From: PALSA-1316 sp964499365
Lineage (GTDB): Bacteria > Nitrospirota > Thermodesulfovibrionia > Thermodesulfovibrionales > UBA6898
Direction of reading: 5' to 3'
Length of the DNA stretch: 64,000 bases
Assembly: GCA_964499365.1 (NCBI GenBank)
Contig: CAZCKU010000009.1
Coordinates: forward strand, 62,001-126,000
Numbering within the stretch: the first letter of the stretch is position 1; every line of letters begins with the position of its first letter. Positions 1 through 8,342 of the stretch are shown one piece after another. The position numbers and the translations under genes are program-made. Below the pieces are notes generated by a model that made no database searches, was not told where the DNA came from, and worked only from the letters and a program-made list of their open reading frames with translations.

Positions 1-427
1 CACCCTGAGACAGGTTTCGGGAATACTCAAGAAGTCGATCAGCGGCGGCAAATGCCTCCGGCCGCTCGCAGCACTGGTCTTTGATGAAAAATACAACCTG
101 CTCGGACATATCGAGACAAAGGATATCCTCGCAGGGATCGCGGCCGCAGCATTCACCCCCGGCGCCGGACAGAAGGACGTCATCGGCAGCCCTGACGGGG
201 AGACTGAGAAGGCTCTCAAAGAGCTCTCTGACAAGCCTGTCAGCTCACTGCTTACGCCGTTCAAGCTCTTTGCCGATCCTGAGGACTCTGTTGCCAGCGC
301 AGCCGAGTTGATGCTCAGAAACAATCTTCAGATTCTTCCGGTGCTCGAAAATCAGAAGAAACTGCTCGGCGTGGTAAGGAGCACCGAGATCTTCGAATAT
401 CTGTCGTCGAGGTTCTTCCTGGCATGA
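1..427 (+). CDS. CBS-domain protein, 5' truncated by window edge
   Basis: The frame with codons starting at base 2 is open from the window edge to a TGA at 425-427, giving the last 141 residues. Two CBS-like halves are visible: one around LAALVFDEKYNLLGHIETKD and one around LQILPVLENQKKLLGVV near the end. CBS pairs bind adenine nucleotides and usually act as regulatory modules. No other domain is visible, so the full protein could be a stand-alone CBS protein or the tail of a larger one. It lies 58 bases upstream of a histidine kinase gene on the same strand, so it may belong to the same transcript. Confidence 0.75.
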   Translation, partial: TLRQVSGILKKSISGGKCLRPLAALVFDEKYNLLGHIETKDILAGIAAAAFTPGAGQKDVIGSPDGETEKALKELSDKPVSSLLTPFKLFADPEDSVASAAELMLRNNLQILPVLENQKKLLGVVRSTEIFEYLSSRFFLA

Positions 428-485
428 ACCCCCGTCCGGATCGTATTACCTCCCGTCCCTTTGACTTCGGAGCAGCAGCCACGGC

Positions 486-2195
486 ATGAAGATCCGCAGA
501 AAACTGCTCATCGCCTTTTCCATCTATATGATCCTCGCGCTGATCCCTGCAGTATTTGCGTACCGGGAGCTCAATACCCTCAGGAAACGCCTCAAACCTG
601 TCGAAGCGGCCGGAGATATTATCAACTCCTACCTCGAACTCCGGAAGAACGAAAAGACCTTTCTCCTTCTCAAAGACCGTGATACCCTTCAGCTTCTGAA
701 AAAGCAGATCGGTATGCTGAAAGGGGGTCTCGACGACATCGAGTCCGATGTCCTGCGGGAAATCGGCGCGGCGAATTACGCCACCCTGCGTGAGGCCATA
801 ACTGCCTATGAGACCGGCATCCAGAAACTGACCGAGAACTTCAGCGCCGAACAGAATACGACAAACAGGATGGCCGAATTGGGGCGGAGCATAGAAAAGG
901 TTCTCAGCGGACACGAACTGCAGACCTTCCTGGTCCTGAGACGGCACGAAAAGAACATGATCATACAGAGGGATTCCTCGTCTCTCGACGTCTTCAGAAA
1001 GACGTATGCATCAATGGCAACGGCACCGGGAAGCGAGTTGTCGCGCTATGCCGCGTCAGCTGAGAACCTCTTCGCCCTCTACCAGGAAGAGAAGGGACTC
1101 GAGGACGAGATCCGGAAGGCGGCCTCAACCATACAGACCTACACGGACAGCATCCTCCAGGGCGAGCGTGAGGATATCGACGCGCTCCTGAGGATATCCA
1201 TGAATCTCCTCCTGGCATCGCTGGGCATCGTCATCGTGATCGGGGCGCTGATCAACGCCCGGCTGGCAGCAACGATCGCAGCGCCGATCAGGGAGATACG
1301 GAAGTTCGCCGAGCGCGTGGCAGGCGGTGATTTTTCTCAGACACTCGAGGTGAAGGGCTCCCAGGAATTCGTGTCACTCGCTGACGCGCTGAACCAGATG
1401 GCGGTCAGACTCAAAGACACCGTCAGCTCTCTCGAACTGGCGATACGGAACCTCCATGACAAGCAGGGTCAGCTGGTCGAGGCCGAAAAACTCGCCTCAC
1501 TCGGCCGGATCGCTGCCGGGGTGGCCCACGAGATCAATAACCCCCTGGCGATCATCAATGAAAAAGCAGGCCTCATGCAGGACCTTCTGGCAATGTCTGG
1601 TGATTTTGAACAGAAGCAGAACATCAGCTCACAGATAGAAGGCATCACCGGCAGTGTCAACCGGTGCCGATCAATAACCCACCGGCTTCTGGGCTTTGCC
1701 CGGAGAATGGATATCACGATCGAGCCGCTGAATCTGAACGAGGCGATCAAGGAAACAATCGCGTTCCTCAAGAGTGATATTCAGGCAAAGGCGGCACACC
1801 TCGACCTCAACCTCGCGGAAGATCTGCCCGAGATCAGGAGCGACAAGATCCAGCTGGAGCAGGTCTTTCTGAATCTCATCAAGAACGCTGTTGATGCCGT
1901 TGCCACGGGAGGAGAGATCGCCATAACCACCTCCCGCCGGGACGAGGGTTCAGTCCAGGTCTGTATCAGCGACAACGGCGGAGGTATACCAAAAGACAAA
2001 CTGAACCATATCTTCGAACCCTTCTTTACCACAAAAGGACGGGACAAGGGGACCGGGCTCGGCCTCTTCGTCTCCCACGCGATCCTGCGCAAGCTCGGCT
2101 GCCGTATCCAGGTCCAGAGCGAGGTCGGCAAAGGCACGACCTTCACCCTCGACATCCCCATGAAGCCTTCCCTGTCAAAGGGGGATACGGCATGA
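486..2195 (+). CDS. Membrane sensor histidine kinase (HAMP-HisKA-HATPase)
   Basis: A 569-residue two-component sensor kinase. A transmembrane segment at about residues 7-25 and a second at about 236-258 bracket a mostly helical periplasmic domain of about 210 residues. HAMP follows (about 259-312), then the HisKA H-box GVAHEINNPLAII with the phospho-accepting His at 348. The ATPase domain has an N-box (NLIKNAVDAV), a G1 box (DNGGGIP) and a G2 box (GTGLGLFV). The stop overlaps the start of the next gene (ATGA, 2192-2195), so it is translationally coupled to a stand-alone receiver, its likely partner. The ligand is unknown. Confidence 0.93.
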   Translation: MKIRRKLLIAFSIYMILALIPAVFAYRELNTLRKRLKPVEAAGDIINSYLELRKNEKTFLLLKDRDTLQLLKKQIGMLKGGLDDIESDVLREIGAANYATLREAITAYETGIQKLTENFSAEQNTTNRMAELGRSIEKVLSGHELQTFLVLRRHEKNMIIQRDSSSLDVFRKTYASMATAPGSELSRYAASAENLFALYQEEKGLEDEIRKAASTIQTYTDSILQGEREDIDALLRISMNLLLASLGIVIVIGALINARLAATIAAPIREIRKFAERVAGGDFSQTLEVKGSQEFVSLADALNQMAVRLKDTVSSLELAIRNLHDKQGQLVEAEKLASLGRIAAGVAHEINNPLAIINEKAGLMQDLLAMSGDFEQKQNISSQIEGITGSVNRCRSITHRLLGFARRMDITIEPLNLNEAIKETIAFLKSDIQAKAAHLDLNLAEDLPEIRSDKIQLEQVFLNLIKNAVDAVATGGEIAITTSRRDEGSVQVCISDNGGGIPKDKLNHIFEPFFTTKGRDKGTGLGLFVSHAILRKLGCRIQVQSEVGKGTTFTLDIPMKPSLSKGDTA

Positions 2196-2563
2196 AGAAG
2201 GCGAGAGTGCTGATCGTCGATGACGAGCGGGACTTTGCGGCAACGCTCGCCGAAAGACTGCGCCTGCGGTGCTACGATGCGCATTGTGTCGCGTCACACA
2301 CCGAAACGCTCGCCCTTGTCGAAAACCTGATGCCGGACGTAGTCCTGCTCGACCTGAACCTCCCCGGCATTTCAGGAATAGAGATACTGATGACGCTCAA
2401 GAATGCCTTCCCCGACGTCGAGGTGATCCTGCTGACAGGGCACATGGACCTGGCCCGCACGATTGAGGGACTCCGACTGGATTCTTTCCATTACATCATC
2501 AAACCCTTTGATATCGCCGAACTGATCAGCAGGATCGACGCCGTGAGCGCACACCATGTCTGA
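2192..2563 (+). CDS. Stand-alone response regulator receiver
   Basis: A 123-residue single REC domain with no output domain. The acidic pair is in VLIVDDERDF, the phospho-acceptor is Asp54 (VVLLDLNLPG), the conserved Thr is in ILLTGH and the Lys in IIKPFD. Start and stop both overlap neighbouring genes (ATGA with the kinase upstream, 8 bases with the next gene), so it is in the middle of an operon. It probably takes phosphate from the upstream kinase and passes the signal on by protein contact or phosphorelay. Confidence 0.92.
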   Translation: MKKARVLIVDDERDFAATLAERLRLRCYDAHCVASHTETLALVENLMPDVVLLDLNLPGISGIEILMTLKNAFPDVEVILLTGHMDLARTIEGLRLDSFHYIIKPFDIAELISRIDAVSAHHV

Positions 2564-3251
2564 ACCGGAAATAACTTATCAGCCGGCGTCCGATGACGCT
2601 GCCGGCTCCGCAGCCGGGTTCGTGGCACTGATGACCGGACGACTGATCTCGCTCTTTGTCCACGAGACGAACAATCACCTGGCGACACTCCGTGAGTCTG
2701 CAGGGCTGGGCGATGACATCATCGCAGCCAGAAGCCTCCCGGACAGGGAGAAGCTGAAGGAACTCGAAAGACTGCTCTGTGCCATGGATGACCGCATCGG
2801 GCATGCTTCATCCCTGGTGCGTACCTTTGGCGAGCTGGGCAGACACCTGGAAACTCCGACCGCTACCCTGGATATCAGCCTGGCGGTCGACGAAATCATG
2901 CCCTTCGTCTCAAAGATTGCCAGGCAGAAAAACGTGACGGTCCGGACGTACTGCGACTGCAAACTCCCGTCTGCACCCGGAGATATCTTCTGTCTGCAAT
3001 GCCTCATCCTCGCCCTCTTCGACAATCTCTGCTCGGCGCTGGCACCACAGACAGCGGTGGCAATCACGACCAATAAAACGCCGGCAGCGGTCGTTGTCAG
3101 TCTCTCTGCAGACGGCTCGGCAGCGTCAGAAGGCGGCATGCAACCCTGGCCGTGGAATAAGCTTGAGATCTTTGCAGCCGCAAACGGCTTCGAAATCTCC
3201 CGGCATCAGCAAGGAGGTGCGGTTACGATAGCAATCAGAAGAAAGGAATAA
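2556..3251 (+). CDS. Degenerate histidine-kinase-like protein
   Basis: A 231-residue soluble protein. Residues 30-45 contain FVHETNNHLATL, which resembles a HisKA H-box (HE-NN-LA) with His36 in the phospho-acceptor place. Downstream, a region like an ATPase N-box (LILALFDNLCSAL) is present, but the glycine-rich G1 and G2 boxes are not recognisable. It may therefore be a phosphotransfer or phosphatase partner rather than an active kinase. It sits between two stand-alone receivers, overlapping the first. That setting suggests a relay role. The assignment rests on motif resemblance only. Confidence 0.6.
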   Translation: MSEPEITYQPASDDAAGSAAGFVALMTGRLISLFVHETNNHLATLRESAGLGDDIIAARSLPDREKLKELERLLCAMDDRIGHASSLVRTFGELGRHLETPTATLDISLAVDEIMPFVSKIARQKNVTVRTYCDCKLPSAPGDIFCLQCLILALFDNLCSALAPQTAVAITTNKTPAAVVVSLSADGSAASEGGMQPWPWNKLEIFAAANGFEISRHQQGGAVTIAIRRKE

Positions 3252-3373
3252 GTGATCTGAGATTTACTCTGACGTTGCAGGCAGAGACCGCCCGAACTTC
3301 GTGTCTGCGGCCCGGATGAAGACGTATGTAAAGGAAAACACAGCCATATAATTCAATGCACAAGGAGGTGTCC

Positions 3374-3832
3374 ATGAAGAAAAAGAAGGACATTAAAGTA
3401 CTGCTGGTTGACGACGAAGTTGAATTTGTCAATACGTTGGCACAAAGACTGAAAATGAGGGATCTCCTGGTCGACACGGTCTATGACGGCCCCCAAGCCC
3501 TGGACTTTATCAGGAAGATCGAACCGGATGTTATCGTCCTGGACCTCAAGATGCCCGGACTGCATGGCATAGAGGTCCTCAGGGAAATCAAGAAGACACG
3601 GGCCATAATCCAGGTAATCATCCTGACGGGACATGGCACGGAACAGGATGAGGAAGAGGCTCGCAAACTGGGGGGCTTCGATTTTCTGCACAAACCTGCG
3701 GATATCGACCTTCTCGTAGCCAAGATCAAGGAAGCGTTCCAGGAAAAACTTGAACGAACGATGACTGCAATTGCCTTCGCAGAAGAGGGCATATTCGATA
3801 CAGCACAGAAGATCATCAAGAAAGACGAATAG
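3374..3832 (+). CDS. Stand-alone response regulator receiver
   Basis: A 152-residue protein with one REC domain: VLLVDDEVEF at the N-terminus, phospho-acceptor Asp57 (VIVLDLKMPG), Thr in ILTGHG and Lys in LHKPAD. About 30 extra residues follow the domain, with no recognised output module. The start at 3374 is preferred over an in-frame start 18 bases upstream because AAGGAGGTG at 3362-3370 is correctly spaced for it. It is 122 bases downstream of the kinase-like gene and immediately before a TauE/SafE-type transporter gene, in the same orientation. Confidence 0.9.
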   Translation: MKKKKDIKVLLVDDEVEFVNTLAQRLKMRDLLVDTVYDGPQALDFIRKIEPDVIVLDLKMPGLHGIEVLREIKKTRAIIQVIILTGHGTEQDEEEARKLGGFDFLHKPADIDLLVAKIKEAFQEKLERTMTAIAFAEEGIFDTAQKIIKKDE

Positions 3833-3895
3833 ACTGCTGCGGTCCCGTCTGACAGCTGAAATCTACGAAAAACGATAATGAAGGAGGCATCTAGA

Positions 3896-4861
3896 ATGCG
3901 TTTTATTATATCCGTCGGCATGATCCTCATGCTTATAACAGGGGTACTTGCTATGGGCACAGGGGTTGTCTTTGCCGAAGAAGCTGCCGCGGCCCCTGTC
4001 GCGGCTGAATCTGCAACCCCCTGGTGGGTCTGGCCGCTGACTCTGTTTGTCGTGACCTTTGTCCTGGGAATCGTTGCCGTTCTCGGCGGCGTTGGCGGCG
4101 GGGTATTGTTCGTCCCCATCATCGGGGGCTTCTTCCCGTTCCATATTGATTTTGTGAGAGGTGCAGGCCTCCTGGTTGCACTCGCAGGCGCCCTTGCGGC
4201 AGGCCCCGGCCTCCTGAAAAAAGGCATGGCTGACCTGAGACTTGCCCTGCCGGTCGCCCTCATCGCATCGTCCTGCGCCATTGTCGGTGCCATGATCGGT
4301 CTCGCGCTGCCCGCGAAAGTGGTCAACATAGCCCTCGGCGGTACAATTCTCGGTATTGTGGGAATTATGCTGATGGCGAAGAAGTCTGAGTTCCCCGATG
4401 TGCAGAAGCCGGACAACCTCTCGACCGCGCTCAGGATCAGCGGTGTCTATTACGAGCCGTCCCTCAGCGAAAACATCAACTGGCAGATACACCGGACCCC
4501 TCAAGGTCTGGCCACGTTTATTATCATAGGCGTGATGGCAGGCATGTTCGGCCTCGGCGCAGGCTGGGCCAACGTCCCTGTCCTTAACCTCATGATGGGC
4601 GCACCGCTGAAGGTTTCGGTTGCCACGAGCAAGTTCCTGCTCTCGATCACAGACACCTCGGCAGCCTGGATATACGTCAACAACGGCGCGGTCCTGCCGA
4701 TGATGGTCGTGCCCTCGATCATCGGCATCATGCTGGGCTCGATCGTCGGCGTTAGAATTCTCGCAAAGACAAAACCGGCCGCAATACGCTATATGGTAAT
4801 CGGCCTGCTGACGTTCGCAGGACTGAGGGCTCTTCTGAAGGGCCTCGCCATCTGGAATTAG
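3896..4861 (+). CDS. TauE/SafE family membrane transporter
   Basis: A 321-residue polytopic membrane protein. It has an N-terminal signal-like helix, then repeated glycine-rich membrane segments (for example LGGVGGGVLFVPIIGGFFP and a second related half around MAGMFGLGAGWANVPVLNLM) typical of the TauE/SafE (DUF81) family of sulfite, sulfonate or other anion exporters. The start at 3896 is chosen because AAGGAGG at 3881-3887 precedes it; an ATG at 3878 lies upstream of that Shine-Dalgarno. It follows a two-component gene series and precedes a small membrane protein gene by 10 bases. The substrate is not predictable. Confidence 0.85.
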   Translation: MRFIISVGMILMLITGVLAMGTGVVFAEEAAAAPVAAESATPWWVWPLTLFVVTFVLGIVAVLGGVGGGVLFVPIIGGFFPFHIDFVRGAGLLVALAGALAAGPGLLKKGMADLRLALPVALIASSCAIVGAMIGLALPAKVVNIALGGTILGIVGIMLMAKKSEFPDVQKPDNLSTALRISGVYYEPSLSENINWQIHRTPQGLATFIIIGVMAGMFGLGAGWANVPVLNLMMGAPLKVSVATSKFLLSITDTSAAWIYVNNGAVLPMMVVPSIIGIMLGSIVGVRILAKTKPAAIRYMVIGLLTFAGLRALLKGLAIWN

Positions 4862-4871
4862 GGAGGATATC

Positions 4872-5288
4872 ATGAGTTCTAAAATGAAGGCATCTGAAGA
4901 ACAGCTGGCTTACGCAAAGCTTCTGGACATCGGCATGAAGGTCGGCCTGATCATGCTGGTCGTTACGTTTATCATATATCTTTTGGGCGTCCTGACGCCG
5001 CATGTACCGGTCAGCGACCTGCCCAAATACTGGTCGATGCCGGTAAAGGATTATCTCAAGGCTACGAACATTCATACCGGGTGGTCCTGGGTCTTCCAGG
5101 TCGGCAAGGGTGATTTTCTGAATTTCATCGGCATCGCCTTCCTTTCGGGGGTCACGATCCTCTGCTACATGAGGATTATTCCGATCCTGTTCCGGAAGAA
5201 AGATACGGTCTATGGGGTCCTCGCCATCATCGAGGTCCTGGTCCTGGTCCTGGCAGCCTCGGGTGTACTGAAGAGCGGCGGGCACTGA
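4872..5288 (+). CDS. Uncharacterised three-helix membrane protein
   Basis: A 138-residue protein with about three hydrophobic helices (residues about 25-43, 80-105, 112-131) and a hydrophilic loop of about 35 residues after the first. GGAGG lies 8 bases before the ATG. It begins 10 bases after the TauE/SafE-type gene, so the two are co-transcribed and it may be an accessory subunit. TauE-type genes are sometimes paired with DUF1634-type small membrane proteins, and this could be a distant example, but I cannot confirm that from sequence alone. Confidence 0.7.
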   Translation: MSSKMKASEEQLAYAKLLDIGMKVGLIMLVVTFIIYLLGVLTPHVPVSDLPKYWSMPVKDYLKATNIHTGWSWVFQVGKGDFLNFIGIAFLSGVTILCYMRIIPILFRKKDTVYGVLAIIEVLVLVLAASGVLKSGGH

Positions 5289-5352
5289 AAGGTGACCGGC
5301 CACATATCCTGGAAGGTGCTGGTCATACCGGCCTGATCCTATTTCAACGCAA

Positions 5353-5391
5353 AGCCATGGCCGCATCCCCATGCAGGATGCGGCCATGGCT
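5353..5391 (+). other. Perfect 16-bp intergenic hairpin
   Basis: The arms at 5353-5368 and 5376-5391 are exact reverse complements around a 7-base loop. The stem begins AGCCATGGCC. No T-run follows, so it is not a standard intrinsic terminator. It lies between the small membrane protein gene and the DUF2892-like gene and could protect the upstream mRNA 3' end. Confidence 0.7.
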
Positions 5392-5492
5392 CAACCCGTC
5401 TCCCGCCCCCGGCAGCCGGGGACAATGGGCTGACAAATTCTGCAGGCCGGTTCATAACAGACCGGTATACACGACAGGAGGAAGAAAGACCG

Positions 5493-5684
5493 ATGACCAT
5501 GGAACAGTATATTCGGGCAATAGCAGGGACATTCATCATCGTCTCACTGGCACTGGGCCATTTCGTAAACCAGCTCTGGTACCTTTTCACCGCATTTGTC
5601 GGGGTAAATCTCTTGCAGTCCGCCTTCACCGGATGGTGCCTGATGGAGAAGATTCTCGCGAGGCTGGGCATCAAAAAGGGCTGA
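5493..5684 (+). CDS. DUF2892-like small membrane protein
   Basis: A 63-residue protein made of one long hydrophobic hairpin: IAGTFIIVSLALGHF, then LFTAFVGVNLLQSAFTGWC, ending in a short basic tail (EKILARLGIKKG). This layout matches the DUF2892 / YgaP transmembrane family, often found alone or fused to rhodanese domains. GGAGG at about 5478-5482 precedes the ATG. Its function is unknown. It ends 21 bases before the convergent EamA gene. Confidence 0.75.
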   Translation: MTMEQYIRAIAGTFIIVSLALGHFVNQLWYLFTAFVGVNLLQSAFTGWCLMEKILARLGIKKG

Positions 5685-5705
5685 CTGAAGCCCTCCGCTT
5701 CGAAG

Positions 5706-6596
5706 CTACCGGGAAACCACCACCAGGACAAACCCCGCGAACATCAGGGCAGCACCGAGAAAGCGGTCCCGGATATTTTCTTCCCTGAACAGGAGATATC
5801 CGAAGAGGATGCTGATCAGCAGACTGGACCTCTTGACCGATACCATGTAGGCCACCTTCGTCAGCTTCATCGCAGACATATGGGTCAGGACCATGAGGGC
5901 ATAGAAGGTTCCCGGAACAATCTGACGCCGGTAACGGCCGGACGAAAGATACTCCCGCAGGCTTGACCCTTGGCGGGTTACACCCCGGGTAAGACCATAC
6001 GGCAGATAGATCAGGTTCAGTCCGATGAAATAGACCGCACCGAAGAAGAGCGGCGAGGAATGCTCAATCGCCATCTTGCCCATCGAAGAGGTGACACTGT
6101 AAAGCAGCGCCACGATAATCATATAGACCGCGCCCTTTTCTTTTGTGATTGCCCTGAGCGGCTGACACAGGCCCTCTCTGACCCTGCTGATGTTCAGGAG
6201 ATAGCTTCCGGCAGCGATCAGCAGAATGCCGGCGGCCCCGGACAGTGATACCTTCTCCCCGAGCAGGATGTACGAAAAGAAGATCAGGAAGACCGGGGTA
6301 AGCGCCAGGAAGGGCATGGTGAGGCTGAGCGGAGATTCCTTCAGCGCCTTGATATAGAGGACGACCGTGATTGCCTCGACCGGCAGCGCGATCAAGAACG
6401 CCCTGTAGAATGCTGCATCGAGACTGGGCACGGGAATAAAGAAAAGCGTTATGACAAGCAGCGGCAGGCTGAAGACAAGCCTGAAGCCGGCAACAAGATG
6501 CTCATCATCACCTTCAAGAGACCTCTTGGCCAGCGCGTCACTGGCAGCAAGGAAGACCGCTGATGCAAAGGCAAGCGCAACCCACGTATAATCCAT
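5706..6596 (-). CDS. EamA/DMT-family transporter
   Basis: A 296-residue integral membrane protein with about ten hydrophobic helices in two repeated halves, as in drug/metabolite transporters (EamA). Its start, MDYTWVALAFASAVFLAASD, and internal segments such as LLGEKVSLSGAAGILLIAAG and LLFREENIRDRFLGAALMFAG are typical of the two EamA halves. The substrate is unknown. It is transcribed alone, divergently from rsmD-coaD. Confidence 0.88.
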   Translation of the reverse strand: MDYTWVALAFASAVFLAASDALAKRSLEGDDEHLVAGFRLVFSLPLLVITLFFIPVPSLDAAFYRAFLIALPVEAITVVLYIKALKESPLSLTMPFLALTPVFLIFFSYILLGEKVSLSGAAGILLIAAGSYLLNISRVREGLCQPLRAITKEKGAVYMIIVALLYSVTSSMGKMAIEHSSPLFFGAVYFIGLNLIYLPYGLTRGVTRQGSSLREYLSSGRYRRQIVPGTFYALMVLTHMSAMKLTKVAYMVSVKRSSLLISILFGYLLFREENIRDRFLGAALMFAGFVLVVVSR

Positions 6597-6691
6597 TAAC
6601 AGTCCGTTAACAATCCCTCGTCTCGCTGACTGATCACGATCTCTCCATACAGCAACGGCTTGTCATCCTCCAGAGTCAGGCACTAATTGTT

Positions 6692-6720
6692 TTGACACGA
6701 AAAAAACTATTCTATACAAT
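6692..6720 (+). promoter_or_regulatory. Sigma70-type promoter of rsmD-coaD
   Basis: TTGACA at 6692-6697 and TACAAT at 6715-6720 are separated by exactly 17 bases. They lie about 85 bases upstream of the preferred rsmD start, in the gap between divergent genes. This is the best sigma70-like promoter visible in the window. Confidence 0.75.
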
Positions 6721-6802
6721 AACACTACCATGTCCCCAATCCACCATATACCCAACCGCAAACCGGCATGAACAGCATGTACAGGGAAGGGAAGGACCGG
6801 TT

Positions 6803-7381
6803 GTGAGAATATCTGCCGGAGCCCTCAAGGGGAAAAAGATCGGGACACGGAAGATCTTCACTGCAAAAAGTGGTGGGGCTGAATTGAGACCGACTTCTTC
6901 AAAGGTACGGGAGGCCCTCTTCGATATCCTCGGCCCTGAAATCATCGGGGCCTCATTTCTTGATTTATATGCGGGTTCGGGAGCCGTCGGATTTGAGGCG
7001 CTCTCCCGTGGAGCGGAGAAAGCCGTATTTGTCGAAAGCGACCGGCAGAGGGCAAAGGCGATTCAGGAGATGGCCGGGAAGACTTTTCCCGGAAACAGGA
7101 CGTCCGTCTTTCAGGAAACGGTCATAGGCTTCCTCGGCAGGACAGGCAGGTCGGGCATGGTCTTCGGAATCATCTTTGCTGATCCGCCCTATGCCTCCGA
7201 GGAAACCGGTGAGGTGCTCTCCTTCATCGACCAGGGCCACCTGCTTCAGGATGGCGGATGCATAATCATTGAGTACGCGTCACGGAAACCTCTGAACGAA
7301 TCAGGGCTGACCACGCTCCGTCTGATAAAATCTTACCGGTATGGGGATACCATGCTGACACGGTACAGGAAGGTGCTATGA
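6803..7381 (+). CDS. rsmD: 16S rRNA (guanine(966)-N2)-methyltransferase RsmD
   Basis: A 192-residue SAM-dependent methyltransferase. Motif I is FLDLYAGSGAVGFEALSRGA and the catalytic motif IV is FADPPYAS, both diagnostic for RsmD, which methylates G966 of 16S rRNA. I choose the GTG at 6803 (reading VRISAGALKGKKI, the usual RsmD N-terminus) over a longer frame starting at 6692, because that start lies inside the promoter. The stop overlaps the coaD ATG (ATGA), a very common rsmD-coaD arrangement. Confidence 0.92.
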   Translation: MRISAGALKGKKIGTRKIFTAKSGGAELRPTSSKVREALFDILGPEIIGASFLDLYAGSGAVGFEALSRGAEKAVFVESDRQRAKAIQEMAGKTFPGNRTSVFQETVIGFLGRTGRSGMVFGIIFADPPYASEETGEVLSFIDQGHLLQDGGCIIIEYASRKPLNESGLTTLRLIKSYRYGDTMLTRYRKVL

Positions 7382-7860
7382 AAAAAATTGCGATCTACCC
7401 CGGGACCTTTGATCCCTTTACGAACGGTCACCTGGACCTGGTGCTCAGGAGCCTCAGGATGTTCGACGAGGTTATCGTCGCAGCTGCACCCAGCCTTAAG
7501 AAACAGCCTCTTTTCACGATTGAGGAGCGCATCGTGATGATCAGAAAGTCACTGCAGGGCATCCGCCGCGTGCGTGTGGAAATCTTCGAGGGACTGCTGG
7601 TCGATTATGTACAGAAGAAGAAAGGCAATGCCATTGTCCGGGGATTGCGCGCCGTGTCAGACTTTGAATACGAACTCCAGATGGCCCTCATGAACCGGAG
7701 ACTCAACCCAAAGATCGAGACGGTCTTCATGATGCCGAACGAAGAATACTCATTCCTCACCGCGACGATCGTCAAAGAGATATCCTCCCTCGGCGGAGAC
7801 GTCAGTGAGCTTGTGCCGGCAACCGTTGAGAAGGAATTGAAGAAGCGTTTCAGACGCTAG
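7378..7860 (+). CDS. coaD: Phosphopantetheine adenylyltransferase
   Basis: A 160-residue cytosolic enzyme of coenzyme A synthesis that transfers AMP from ATP to 4'-phosphopantetheine, giving dephospho-CoA. The nucleotidyltransferase signature PGTFDPFTNGHLD (T-x-G-H) is at residues 8-20, and the family segment GLRAVSDFEYELQMALMNR follows. Length and motifs are standard. It overlaps rsmD by four bases, so translation is coupled. Confidence 0.97.
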   Translation: MKKIAIYPGTFDPFTNGHLDLVLRSLRMFDEVIVAAAPSLKKQPLFTIEERIVMIRKSLQGIRRVRVEIFEGLLVDYVQKKKGNAIVRGLRAVSDFEYELQMALMNRRLNPKIETVFMMPNEEYSFLTATIVKEISSLGGDVSELVPATVEKELKKRFRR

Positions 7861-8342
7861 AAATTCCCGGAGTATCCCTCAGACCCTTTTCTGCTCGCGG
7901 GCATTGTCACGCAGCCGTGTTGCCTGCCCTCCCCTGTCGAAAACAGATCACCCCTAAAAAATCTGCAAAAAAATATTGAAATGTTGCCTGAAACGTCATA
8001 GAGTGGTAATTATTGGATAATTTTATGCATCGGACTCCAGATTTAATTCAATGAATAATAGCGTGAAATTACACACAATATTGCAATCGTTGACAGCAGG
8101 TGAATGCCGCATAGAGTCGGCCTTCATAAAAAAGATAGTCATGACAATAGGTTGAAGCTTCGTCATATCATGGCACACTTATTGAATCATTAAATATATT
8201 TCATTAAAGAACAGTATCTGAGCTGGCAGTCATCAATGAGCATGAAGGAGGTGGGCAAGGGGAAAAAAACTTCATTCAGCGAAACAAGCGGGGGCAAGAA
8301 ATAATAGTTTCGTAAAAACCAGTCAACCGAAGGAGATCAACC
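7861..8342 (+). other. 482-bp A+T-rich gap upstream of cytochrome cluster
   Basis: No convincing gene lies here. The stretch is clearly A+T-richer than its flanks, as expected of a regulatory region. It holds one sigma54-like element (8171-8186, separate entry) and a 20-codon open frame at 8242-8304 (MKEVGKGKK...) without a good Shine-Dalgarno. GAAGGAG precedes the cytochrome start at 8343. I looked for c-di-GMP riboswitch motifs, which occur before some multiheme cytochrome genes, and saw none. Confidence 0.5.
8171..8186 (+). promoter_or_regulatory. Possible sigma54 -24/-12 element
   Basis: TGGCAC, five bases, then TTGAA matches the sigma54 pattern TGGCAC-N5-TTGCW except for A in place of the conserved C at -12. 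It lies about 155 bases before the decaheme cytochrome start. The -12 mismatch is a serious weakness. Confidence 0.3.

Noticed and set aside
3481..4873. Long minus-strand frames opposite the receiver and TauE-type genes
   Set aside because: They are antisense shadows of well-supported plus-strand genes, with no recognisable domains and low-complexity translations.
7861..8342. c-di-GMP riboswitch upstream of the decaheme cytochrome gene
   Set aside because: Such riboswitches precede some Geobacter cytochrome genes, but the conserved GEMM core sequences are not present.
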